Source: Dyadobacter jiangsuensis (lineage in GTDB: Bacteria; Bacteroidota; Bacteroidia; Cytophagales; Spirosomataceae). From it: a stretch of DNA of 64,000 nucleotides. Made by a program: the position numbers and the translations under genes. The DNA lies in NCBI RefSeq assembly GCF_003014695.1, contig NZ_PYAS01000010.1, positions 124,001-188,000 of the forward strand. The letters are read 5' to 3'. The notes below the pieces were generated by a model that was not told where the DNA came from, searched no databases, and saw only the letters and a program-made list of their open reading frames with translations. Shown piece after piece: positions 27,098 through 35,221 of this stretch (positions are counted from its first letter, which is position 1; each line of letters starts with the position of its first letter).

Positions 27098-28591
27098 ATG
27101 AAAAAGCTACTAAAAATAACGACATACCTCAGCGCTGCCGGCATCGCGCTGCTCGCTCCTTCCTGCCAGCTGGACGAAACGATTTATTCATCCATTTACA
27201 CGGAAGATTTCTATAAAACGGCTGCTGACGCAGAAAAAGGGCTGGTCTCAGCTTACGGCGCATTGGGCGGCCTGGGCGGCGGCCCCGCGCTAACGCTCAT
27301 CGCAGATTTCAGCGACGACCAGACCTACCCGCGCGGGGTAGTAGGCCGTAACACGCTGACGTTATTCACTTACGACGTGAATTACACGACTCAGAAAAGT
27401 AACGCACGGACCAACGAATCGCCTCAGCAGATCTGGGCCTCATGCTACAACGGTATCGAAAAGGCCAACTGGGTGATTGCCAAAGTACCCGGCGCGAATA
27501 TGGACGAAACCCGTAAGAAACAGATCATCGGCGAGGCGTATTTCCTGCGGGCGTTTTACCACTGGCTCCTGGCTAAGAATTTCGGAGATGTTCCGGTTAA
27601 AATCACCCCGAGCTACACCGAGGAGGAAGCATTGACTGCCAAAAGCCCCAAAGCCGATGTTTACAAACAGATTTATGCCGATCTCGACCAGGCATTAGCT
27701 GCCGGACTGCCGTCGTACCCGACTGTCGACAAGGGACGTGTTGCTAAAGAGGTCGTGAGTGCATTATACGCGAAAGCAGCGCTTTATAATGAGGATTGGG
27801 CCAAAGCATTGGAAAAAGCCAAAGAGGTGATCAACTCCGGCAAATATTCGCTGGTTCCGGATGTCCGTGATGTTTACAAATACGACAAGGAAGACGCATC
27901 ACGTGTCGAGAATATGTGGGCCTATGAAGCCGACCCCGTTTCTCCGGGCCTTGGGCACCAGCTCACCGGGCTTTGCGGCCCTCCGGGAAGCGCCGGCCCT
28001 GAGTTTGCCCGCACTTCGTTCGGTTCGATGTTTGCATACCAGGCTTTCTTCAACTCGTTTGATCCCGCAGATAAGCGACGCACGCTGCTGGATACCAACT
28101 ATGTAAATAAAGCTGGCGCTATTGTACCGCAAAAGAGCATTACGCCGATTACTACCAAAGGCGTGCTGATCAAGAAGTATCAGGATCCTGTTTCGACGGT
28201 CGGCCTGATCCCGAACATCCCGATCTTCCGGCTTCCCGATATGTACCTCATCGCGGCAGAAGCCGAGGCGCGGCTGAACGGCGCTACGGCGGTTGCTTAC
28301 GATTTCATCAATCCTGTGCGGAAACGTGCAGGCCTGGCGGACCTGAAAACCGGCCTCGCCAAAGACGCATTCATCGACGCGGTCTTGCAGGAGCGCGCGT
28401 GGGAGTTCTTCGCCGAGGGCGACCGCTGGTATGATCTCACCCGTACCGGCAAATTCCTGACCGTGATCCCGAAAGCCGTGAACGATGTTTACCCGACCCG
28501 TAACGTCACCGCCAAAAACAAGTATTTCCCTATTCCGCAGGACGAAATCAATGCGAATCCGAAGCTGGAACAGAACCCTGACTGGAAGTAG
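27098..28591 (+). CDS. SusD/RagB family lipoprotein (locus 2)
   Basis: A 497-residue surface glycan-binding lipoprotein paired with the SusC just upstream. The signal peptide ends at LLAPSC, giving a lipidated Cys at about residue 23. SusD blocks are present: IIGEAYFLRAFYHWLLAKNF, VAKEVVSALYAKAALY, LPDMYLIAAEAEARL and the C-terminal ERAWEFFAEGDRWYDLTRTG followed by KYFPIPQDEIN. A stem-loop and not a strong terminator follows, so some transcripts should continue into the redox genes. Confidence 0.92.
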   Translation: MKKLLKITTYLSAAGIALLAPSCQLDETIYSSIYTEDFYKTAADAEKGLVSAYGALGGLGGGPALTLIADFSDDQTYPRGVVGRNTLTLFTYDVNYTTQKSNARTNESPQQIWASCYNGIEKANWVIAKVPGANMDETRKKQIIGEAYFLRAFYHWLLAKNFGDVPVKITPSYTEEEALTAKSPKADVYKQIYADLDQALAAGLPSYPTVDKGRVAKEVVSALYAKAALYNEDWAKALEKAKEVINSGKYSLVPDVRDVYKYDKEDASRVENMWAYEADPVSPGLGHQLTGLCGPPGSAGPEFARTSFGSMFAYQAFFNSFDPADKRRTLLDTNYVNKAGAIVPQKSITPITTKGVLIKKYQDPVSTVGLIPNIPIFRLPDMYLIAAEAEARLNGATAVAYDFINPVRKRAGLADLKTGLAKDAFIDAVLQERAWEFFAEGDRWYDLTRTGKFLTVIPKAVNDVYPTRNVTAKNKYFPIPQDEINANPKLEQNPDWK

Positions 28592-28595
28592 CACG

Positions 28596-28645
28596 GGTGC
28601 ATAAGGAGGCTCCCGCTGAGCCCCGGAGGGGCTTCCTTACGATGC
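28596..28645 (+). other. Intercistronic stem-loop between SusD and the redox genes
   Basis: TAAGGAGGC (28602-28610) pairs with 28631-28639 with one mismatch, supported by flanking GCA/TGC-type pairs and a G-C-rich interior. There is no U-tract. It may protect the SusCD part of the mRNA or act as a partial terminator, lowering expression of the downstream genes. Confidence 0.5.
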
Positions 28646-28664
28646 CAAAACGATAAACAAAACA

Positions 28665-29597
28665 ATGATTCAACTAATGCTTTTGTTCTCACTATGCTGT
28701 AATTCCCCAAACCGGGAAGGTCGCATTCGTGAATACAAAATCACCGAGAACGATACACTCAGCTACACCCTGAAACTCGCGCTCGACGAAAAGGGACAGC
28801 CGCAATACTTTTTCAGAAATATCTTCACACCGGTTTGCTATACCAATGAATGCAAACCGGTGTATATCAATTTTTATTGGGACCTGCTGGGCAACTACGA
28901 ACGCTACGACCTGCCGGAAGGCAAAGTGCTGACGAAAGTCGACCACGATGAATTCAAGGAAGAGGATTATCAGAAATTGCAGGACATTCTCGCCCAGAAC
29001 AACTCCATTTTCGCAGACCTCAAAATGGAGGACCTGATCGCCAAAGGCACCGATAACCTGACAGACTCCGTCGATGCAAAAGCCGGCGCCACTTTGAAAA
29101 CCATTAAAAACCAGGTGATCGACGGGGCGGTCTATACCTGCTACACGCTTTGGCATATTGCATACGGCAAAGCGGTACCCGAAATGCAGAAAATCATCGA
29201 AACCTATTCGAGCGACGCATTACTCCACCGGTTTCTGGAAAGCAAAAATCATCATTACCAATACTGGGCCATGGCGAAAGTGATGGATGCTGGCGGCACG
29301 GTGAAAAAGCCTTTTGAAAAGGATATTGAAACGATTATCGCCGGCAAGAATGGCTTTATCGCCAAATATGCATTACAACATGTCGGAAACGATTTTTTCA
29401 AAACGGAGCAAAGACAGAACTGGCTTTGGGAAACCTATCAGAAAACAGGTTATGCCATGCAAATAGCCATTCTAAAAAAGCTGGACACCGGCAACATAAA
29501 AACCTCGAATTCACTGGCAGCCAACTTGCAATCCAGCCTGCCCAATGCCAATGAAGAACAAACTCTACTAATCCAAAAAATCTTACAGAAACCATGA
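28665..29597 (+). CDS. Lipoprotein with an ApbE-type flavinylation motif (FMN-binding-like)
   Basis: A 310-residue protein with a very short lipoprotein signal (LMLLFSLCC) that puts Cys11 or Cys12 at the lipid anchor. The key feature is D137-A-K-A-G-A-T143, in the segment DSVDAKAGATLKTIKNQ. This fits the D-x3-(S/G)-A-T consensus where ApbE attaches FMN to the threonine (codon 29091-29093). A Cys pair (CYTNEC, residues 58-63) and YINFYWDLLGNYERYDLP lie ahead of it. The C-terminal ~130 residues look helical. I do not recognise the rest. ApbE is encoded two genes downstream and a secreted FAD oxidoreductase lies between, so this is probably an FMN-carrying electron-transfer protein facing the periplasm. 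Its TGA overlaps an in-frame ATG of the next reading frame. Confidence 0.62.
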   Translation: MIQLMLLFSLCCNSPNREGRIREYKITENDTLSYTLKLALDEKGQPQYFFRNIFTPVCYTNECKPVYINFYWDLLGNYERYDLPEGKVLTKVDHDEFKEEDYQKLQDILAQNNSIFADLKMEDLIAKGTDNLTDSVDAKAGATLKTIKNQVIDGAVYTCYTLWHIAYGKAVPEMQKIIETYSSDALLHRFLESKNHHYQYWAMAKVMDAGGTVKKPFEKDIETIIAGKNGFIAKYALQHVGNDFFKTEQRQNWLWETYQKTGYAMQIAILKKLDTGNIKTSNSLAANLQSSLPNANEEQTLLIQKILQKP

Positions 29598-29610
29598 ACA
29601 TCCTTCAAAT

Positions 29611-29783
29611 CCCCGGACTAAAGTCCGGGGCAATAGATAGTGAATTGCCTCCGGCAATATTTGCAAAGACAACATTACCGGAGGCAATTCAATCCCCTTG
29701 CCCCGGGTTTCAATCCCTTTGCCCCGGGTTTCAATCCCCTTGCCCCGGGTTTCAATCCCCTTGCCCCGGGTTTCAACCCGGGG
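29611..29783. repeat. Palindromes and four 21-bp tandem repeats
   Basis: Three perfect inverted repeats and a tandem array lie together. CCCCGGACT (29611-29619) pairs with 29622-29630. GAATTGCCTCCGG (29642-29654) pairs with 29678-29690. A 21-bp unit, AATCCCCTTGCCCCGGG plus TTTC, occurs four times from 29691 to 29774 with one base change. The last copy ends in a palindrome of CCCCGGGTT (29764-29772) with 29775-29783. The block stands between the lipoprotein stop and the signal peptide of the FAD oxidoreductase, and it keeps the reading frame open. Confidence 0.88.
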
Positions 29784-29785
29784 AT

Positions 29786-31588
29786 TTGAGGAAGTTGCTG
29801 ATAGCTATTGTTTTAATATTTCTGATGTTTCCGGTTCTGGCCCAGAATCATGTTTTTGTTGAAACAGAATCTTTTGAGGACAAGGGCGGCTGGGTGATCG
29901 ACCAGCAATCTTTCGTGGTCATGAATTCATCCTACATCATGGCGCATGGTATGGGCCGGCCGGTGAAGGATGCCGCCACGTCTGTCAAATTTCCCAAAAC
30001 GGGGAAGTACCATTTGTGGGTTCGCACCAAAGACTGGGCACCTTTTCCGAAAGGGCCGGGCAAGTTTCAGGTGCTTGTAGATGGTAAGTCCGTAGGCCAA
30101 ACCTTCGGTGAAAGTGGCTCGGATGCCTGGAAATGGTACGATGGCGGCGTGATCGACATTAAAAATGCCAACACAAAGCTCGCATTGAAAGACCTTACCG
30201 GCTTCAATGGCCGCTGCGATGCATTGCTTTTCACCGACGACCTGAAATTCACCCCACCGAATGAGCTGGAAGCATTAACCGCATTCCGCAGGAAACTCCT
30301 CAACCTGACCGACAAACCCCAGGATGTCGGCCGGTACGACCTCGTGGTGGTAGGCGGCGGCATTGCGGGCACTTGCGCGGCTATCTCCGCAGCGCGGATG
30401 GGCCTTACCGTGGCGCTGATCCAGGACCGGCCCGTGCTCGGCGGTAACAACAGTTCGGAAGTACGGGTGCATTTGATGGGCGATGTGGACAAAAACCATT
30501 ATCCCAAGCTCGGCCGCATTGTGCGCGAAATGGATAACGGCGACCCCGGCAACGGTAACCCCGATGCGAAAGAATATGGTGATGCGCGCAAAATCTCCAT
30601 TGTAAAAGCTGAAAAAAACATTTCGCTATTCCTGAACACCCACGTTTTTAAAGTAGAAAAAGAGAACGACATTATTACGGCGGTAGTGGGTCGCGACATT
30701 GCCACCAACCAGGAACGCCGCTTTTCCGGCTCGTTCTTCTCGGACTGCACGGGCGATGGCACGGTCGGTTTCCTTGCCGGTGCGGAGTTCCGTATGGGCC
30801 GCGAAAGCAAAGCCGAAACCGGCGAGTCGCTGGCGGCGGAAAAGAGCGACGATTTCACTTTGGGAACCTCCAATCTGTGGGCTTCCGTGGATCGCGACAC
30901 GGTTTCGTCCTTTCCCGAGACACCCTGGGCGATGCAGTTTTCAGATGAATACCATATCGACGAGCCGAAGTCGGACTGGCAATGGGAAACCGGTTTCGGC
31001 AATTTCAATACGATTACCCAGGCCGAACAGATCCGCGACCATAACCTGCGCGCCATTTACGGCAACTGGTCCTATTTGAAAAAGAATAAGGCGGCCAAAT
31101 ACGGCAAGAAAGACCTGGCCTGGGTGGCTTACATCGGCGGCAAACGCGAATCGCGCCGCATTATCGGCGACTATGTCCTGAACCAGATGGATATTCAGGA
31201 AGGCAAGTTCTACCCCGACGGCTCGGTAACAGCCACCTGGACGATCGACCTGCATTTTCCAGATGCCAAAAACAGCAAGTACTTCGAAGGCCAGGAGTTT
31301 TTCGCGGGTACCAAGCACATCAAAGTGGCGCCCTACACGATTCCCTACCGCTGTCTTTATTCCAAAAACATCCAGAACCTCTTCATGGCCGGCCGGAACA
31401 TCAGCACCACGCACGTGGCGTTCGGGAGCACCCGCGTGATGCGCACATGCGGGATGATGGGCGAAGTCGTGGGATTTGCCTCGTACATCGCGGCTAAATA
31501 CAAAACCAGCCCCCGAGGCGTGTACAAAGACCATTTACCTGAATTAACCGGCATTCTCAAAGGCGAAACGCTCGCCCCACAACCGTGA
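29786..31588 (+). CDS. Secreted FAD-dependent oxidoreductase with N-terminal beta-sandwich domain
   Basis: From TTG at 29786 the product has about 600 residues and begins with a signal peptide (LLIAIVLIFLMFPVLAQ). A ~130-residue domain follows (VFVETESFEDKGGW to the LLFTDDLKF segment) that looks like a carbohydrate-binding sandwich. Then comes an FAD_oxidored-type flavoprotein: Rossmann motif VVVGGGIAGTCAA, LIQDRPVLGGNNSSEVR, CTGDGTVGFLAGA and the C-terminal FAD-binding block IPYRCLYSKNIQNLFMAGR. An in-frame ATG at 29594, overlapping the previous stop, would add 64 residues encoded by repeats and bury the signal peptide, so TTG is preferred. The enzyme probably oxidises a sugar in the periplasm and passes electrons on. 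The next gene encodes ApbE. Confidence 0.8.
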   Translation: MRKLLIAIVLIFLMFPVLAQNHVFVETESFEDKGGWVIDQQSFVVMNSSYIMAHGMGRPVKDAATSVKFPKTGKYHLWVRTKDWAPFPKGPGKFQVLVDGKSVGQTFGESGSDAWKWYDGGVIDIKNANTKLALKDLTGFNGRCDALLFTDDLKFTPPNELEALTAFRRKLLNLTDKPQDVGRYDLVVVGGGIAGTCAAISAARMGLTVALIQDRPVLGGNNSSEVRVHLMGDVDKNHYPKLGRIVREMDNGDPGNGNPDAKEYGDARKISIVKAEKNISLFLNTHVFKVEKENDIITAVVGRDIATNQERRFSGSFFSDCTGDGTVGFLAGAEFRMGRESKAETGESLAAEKSDDFTLGTSNLWASVDRDTVSSFPETPWAMQFSDEYHIDEPKSDWQWETGFGNFNTITQAEQIRDHNLRAIYGNWSYLKKNKAAKYGKKDLAWVAYIGGKRESRRIIGDYVLNQMDIQEGKFYPDGSVTATWTIDLHFPDAKNSKYFEGQEFFAGTKHIKVAPYTIPYRCLYSKNIQNLFMAGRNISTTHVAFGSTRVMRTCGMMGEVVGFASYIAAKYKTSPRGVYKDHLPELTGILKGETLAPQP

Positions 31589-31595
31589 TTTTGCA

Positions 31596-32639
31596 TTGAA
31601 TAGTCTTGTGATACATATTGCCGGAGTAATATCCTCGCTTCTCCTGATGCTGCCGTTGGTAACAATGGCGGCTCCGGTGAAGGATACCGCCATGATCACC
31701 ATTAACGGCGAGGCGCAGGGCACCACGTATCACATCCGCTATTTCGACGTCCAAAAGCGCAACTTCAAGCATTCGATCGATTCCATTTTGGTTCAATTCG
31801 ACAAATGCCTTTCCCTATACCGTACTGATTCCGAGCTTTCTGCATTCAACAGAAGGGCAAAGCATGGGAATGCACCGCATATGTTCCGTTCGCAGTGGTT
31901 TTATGAGGTTTTGGTTAAATCAAAAGAAATCTATGAAGCGACCGGCGGCGCTTTTGACCCGACGATCATGCCGCTTTCGGAGGCTTATGGTTTTGGGCTT
32001 AAAAAGAATGTTGATCCGGAGAATGTGAACGTAGACTCATTGCTGCAATTCATTGGTTTTAAACAAATTGATTTCAATCAGGCCGAAGTAAAAGGCCGAC
32101 CGGGCGTGAAGCTGGACTTCAATGGCATTGCGCAGGGCTATTCGGTCGATATCCTCGGTGCATTCCTGAAAAGCCGTGGTATCGATCGTTTCATGGTCGA
32201 AATCGGCGGGGAAGTGCTGTGCTCGGGGACTAAAAACGGGGGTACAGCCTGGGTGACGGGCATCGAAAACCCACTGAAACCTGCCGCATTAGCGGCGACG
32301 GTAACACTCACCGACCGCGCCATGACCACCGCAGGCAATTACCACAACCACATTATCCGCAACGGCATTACCTACAACCATATCATCGACCCGCGCTCGG
32401 GCGATCCGCGCACAGGCTCTATGGAGCAAACCCCGCTGCTGAGCGTGACCGTGTTTGCCAACGACGCTATGACCGCCGACGGTTACGACACTGCCTTCTT
32501 CGTGATGGGCCCCGAAGCGACCAAAACCTTTTTGAAAAACCGGAAAGATATCGACGTGTACATGCTTTACACCAATGAGGAAGGGCATTTAATGTCCTAT
32601 GCTACCGACGGTATTAAAGAATTTATCCAGGAAAAATGA
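31596..32639 (+). CDS. apbE: FAD:protein FMN transferase
   Basis: A 347-residue ApbE that transfers FMN from FAD to threonine residues of exported proteins. Family motifs are present: EAQGTTYHIRY near the start, TGGAFDPTI, the DFNGIAQGYSVD segment, EIGGEVLCSG and ITYNHIIDPRSGDP, and a final DGYDTAFFVMG. The first ~30 residues are a signal anchor (IHIAGVISSLLLMLPLVTMAA), so it works on the periplasmic side. Translation probably starts at TTG 31596 or GTG 31608; no ATG is suitable. The TGA overlaps the ATG of the next gene (ATGA at 32636). A lipoprotein with a matching acceptor motif lies two genes upstream, its likely substrate. Confidence 0.9.
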   Translation: MNSLVIHIAGVISSLLLMLPLVTMAAPVKDTAMITINGEAQGTTYHIRYFDVQKRNFKHSIDSILVQFDKCLSLYRTDSELSAFNRRAKHGNAPHMFRSQWFYEVLVKSKEIYEATGGAFDPTIMPLSEAYGFGLKKNVDPENVNVDSLLQFIGFKQIDFNQAEVKGRPGVKLDFNGIAQGYSVDILGAFLKSRGIDRFMVEIGGEVLCSGTKNGGTAWVTGIENPLKPAALAATVTLTDRAMTTAGNYHNHIIRNGITYNHIIDPRSGDPRTGSMEQTPLLSVTVFANDAMTADGYDTAFFVMGPEATKTFLKNRKDIDVYMLYTNEEGHLMSYATDGIKEFIQEK

Positions 32640-35212
32640 AACGAATAACCCTACTACTCCCGATTTTACTCAGCACTCTGACCATTTTGCAGGCCCATGC
32701 CCAGCGGACCGTCGTGAAGTCGTTAGCTAACAATGCGATCCGCATACAATGGCGCCAAATCGACGGCGGATTGAAGCTCGAAGAGGTTTCCTTGAAGCAA
32801 AACGACCGCTGGACGAAGACCATTCCTCCTTCCGGCGAATACACATTGCTCTATTCCGAAACCAAACCTTCGACCGAATCTGCCGAAACTTTTGAGAAAA
32901 TTACCGGCGGAAAATTTCCCGAAGATGCCTACCATTACCAGCAAACGCAATGGAAAGAAAGCACCACTGGCGTAGCGCTCAATACGGCCGGGCAAGCCTT
33001 TCATTTCTACCCTCAAACGGGTGAGCTGAAAAACAAAGGATTGGAGTTTAAATCCGAAACCGAGGTAGCAACAGTTATTTCGCATTGGAAGACCGATCCC
33101 CGCTTCCCAACGGATATTCTGGTGACGATGACCCTGAATGCCAAAAAAAAGGGGTTTTTCTCACTCGCAACGCCTACGCTGGCCGCATTGCCGGTGAAGC
33201 AAATGAGTTGGGTGTCGGTACCGGGCTACTTCCAAGGCAATTTTATGCAAAAGAACTTTGCACTGGCCTATGCCTACGGCCACGGGATACCCGACCGCCC
33301 GGTCGTTTACCGCGAGCGGTGCGCCTCCACGCTGAGCCCGCTAATGAGCAGCAAGGATGGATTTACGCTGTCGGTCGTTCCTGAGCCAGGCCTCGCACGT
33401 GACCCGTGGGCGAAAGACCAGATTACGCAAATCGACTGGCACTTGGGAATTTCCCACATGAACCGCAAGGGGGAGCTTTCCCCTACCCTATACTACCCGG
33501 TGCTGGGCGAAGAAAAGTCGGAAATGGAGCCTGGGCAATCAATTTCCTACACCTTCCGATATAGCCTTATCGCAGGCGACTGGTTCCAGGCTACCAAACA
33601 TGCGGCTATCGACATTTACAAATTCCGCGAGACACTCGCACTGCGTCAGAGCAAGCAGGCATTGACCGACCGCATCGAAAAGATGCACCATTACCTCACC
33701 GATCCGAAAACCTCGCTCTGGAACATCGAGGAGTTCAAAGGCAAGCAAATCGGCGCGCAGTCGTACCTCGGCGGCGTGGTGGGCTCTGACAAGGACGCGA
33801 TGAAAAACTCGGATTACGGCGCCATGTGGATGCTCGCCAATGCGACCCAAGATCCCGAACTGACCCAAAAAGTGCTGCCGCCAGCCGAGAATTTCAAACT
33901 CGTCCAACAACAAACAGACCAAGGATTCTTCAAAGGAGCTGTCGAAGGCCAGTACTATTTAGCCAAAAAGAAAAAGTTCGTCGAAGAATGGGGTGAGGTC
34001 GTTGAACCTATCGCATTGACCTACTATGTGATGCTCGATGTAGGCAATATGCTCCTTTTCGAACCGGATAATGCGGAACTGAAAGAGCGGCTGCGGATCG
34101 GAGCCGAAAAGCTGCTGAGCTGGCAGCGCAAAGACGGCAGCTTCGCCGTGGCTTATGACCGAAAAACGGAGGAGGAGATTTTCAAGGATATTCAGGATGT
34201 GCGGCCTACATTTTATGGCCTCATCGTGGCACACCGCATTCTCAAAGACGAGAAATACCTGAAAGCCGCCGAAAAAGGGGCCGAATGGTTTCTCAAAAAC
34301 GCCGTAGAAACCGGCGCCTTCCTCGGCGTATGCGGGGACGCGCGCTACGCACCCGACTTTGCCACCGGGCAGTCGGCACAGGCATTGCTGGATTTATTTG
34401 ATTTAACCCAAAACAAAAAGTACCAGGACGCCGCCATTACCTGCGCAAAAATCTACACTTCTTCCATATATACGCACCCTATTGCCGATCACCAGCCTAA
34501 AACCGTGAATGGCACCGCCCGCGAGGATTGGGAGATCAGCCAAACCGGCCTCAGCTTTGAGCATGGCGGTATTTTCGGCTCCGCCACACGGCACGGACCT
34601 ATCCAGCTCGCGAGTCACGCGGGGATGTTTATCCGCATTTATCAGCTTACGGGAGACCAGTTCTTCGCCGATATGGCGCGTGCGGCGGCCATTGGCCGTG
34701 ATGCATTTGTGGACAGCAAAACCAGCGTCGCTTCCTATTACTGGAACGCCATGAACCGCGGAGCCGGCCCTTACCCGCACCATGCCTGGTGGCAGATCGG
34801 CTGGATTACCGACTACCTGCTTTCGGAAGCCGCATTGCGCTCCAACGGCAAAGTCACATTTCCCCGGGGCTTTGTAACACCAAAAGTGGGCCCGCACCAG
34901 ACGTACGGCTTCGCACCGGGTGATGTCTTTGGCGACAAGGCTAACCTGATTATCAAAGAAGGTTTCGCAGTGGCGGACAGCCCGTCCATCGATCCCATTA
35001 TTTCAAAATCTACTACCCAAAATACTTACTACGTGACGCTGCTCAACAACAGCCCGCAGCCGACGGCATTCAACCTGAAAATCGATCACGGCAAAGCTTC
35101 GGAAAACAACGTTGCCGCAACCATGAAATGGGCCGAAACGAATCAGAAAGCGGCCATTACCAATATTAAACTGCCCGCCTTCGGTAGCCGGACGCTTCAA
35201 ATTAACTATTAA
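32636..35212 (+). CDS. Secreted (alpha/alpha)-toroid protein of unknown activity, 858 residues
   Basis: The signal peptide is clear (LLLPILLSTLTILQAHAQ). The N-terminal ~300 residues are beta-rich. The middle (about 330-720) is a helical repeat region with many Trp, Tyr and paired acidic residues (GAEWFLKNAVETGAF, GQSAQALLDLFDLTQNKKYQDAAI, HHAWWQIGWITDYLL), as in (alpha/alpha)6 polysaccharide lyases, unsaturated glucuronyl hydrolases and C5-epimerases. A small C-terminal beta domain ends the protein. I cannot place it in a named glycoside hydrolase or lyase family. It starts inside the stop of apbE and is followed by a symporter gene after 9 bp, so it is firmly part of the operon. A glycan-cleaving role is likely but not shown. 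Confidence 0.6.
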   Translation: MKRITLLLPILLSTLTILQAHAQRTVVKSLANNAIRIQWRQIDGGLKLEEVSLKQNDRWTKTIPPSGEYTLLYSETKPSTESAETFEKITGGKFPEDAYHYQQTQWKESTTGVALNTAGQAFHFYPQTGELKNKGLEFKSETEVATVISHWKTDPRFPTDILVTMTLNAKKKGFFSLATPTLAALPVKQMSWVSVPGYFQGNFMQKNFALAYAYGHGIPDRPVVYRERCASTLSPLMSSKDGFTLSVVPEPGLARDPWAKDQITQIDWHLGISHMNRKGELSPTLYYPVLGEEKSEMEPGQSISYTFRYSLIAGDWFQATKHAAIDIYKFRETLALRQSKQALTDRIEKMHHYLTDPKTSLWNIEEFKGKQIGAQSYLGGVVGSDKDAMKNSDYGAMWMLANATQDPELTQKVLPPAENFKLVQQQTDQGFFKGAVEGQYYLAKKKKFVEEWGEVVEPIALTYYVMLDVGNMLLFEPDNAELKERLRIGAEKLLSWQRKDGSFAVAYDRKTEEEIFKDIQDVRPTFYGLIVAHRILKDEKYLKAAEKGAEWFLKNAVETGAFLGVCGDARYAPDFATGQSAQALLDLFDLTQNKKYQDAAITCAKIYTSSIYTHPIADHQPKTVNGTAREDWEISQTGLSFEHGGIFGSATRHGPIQLASHAGMFIRIYQLTGDQFFADMARAAAIGRDAFVDSKTSVASYYWNAMNRGAGPYPHHAWWQIGWITDYLLSEAALRSNGKVTFPRGFVTPKVGPHQTYGFAPGDVFGDKANLIIKEGFAVADSPSIDPIISKSTTQNTYYVTLLNNSPQPTAFNLKIDHGKASENNVAATMKWAETNQKAAITNIKLPAFGSRTLQINY

Positions 35213-35221
35213 ACTGCCCTC

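Noticed and set aside
29691..29774. Genuine peptide repeat (SPCPGFQ) in the oxidoreductase
   Set aside because: The DNA unit is a non-coding palindromic repeat that happens to stay in frame, and the signal peptide starts after it.
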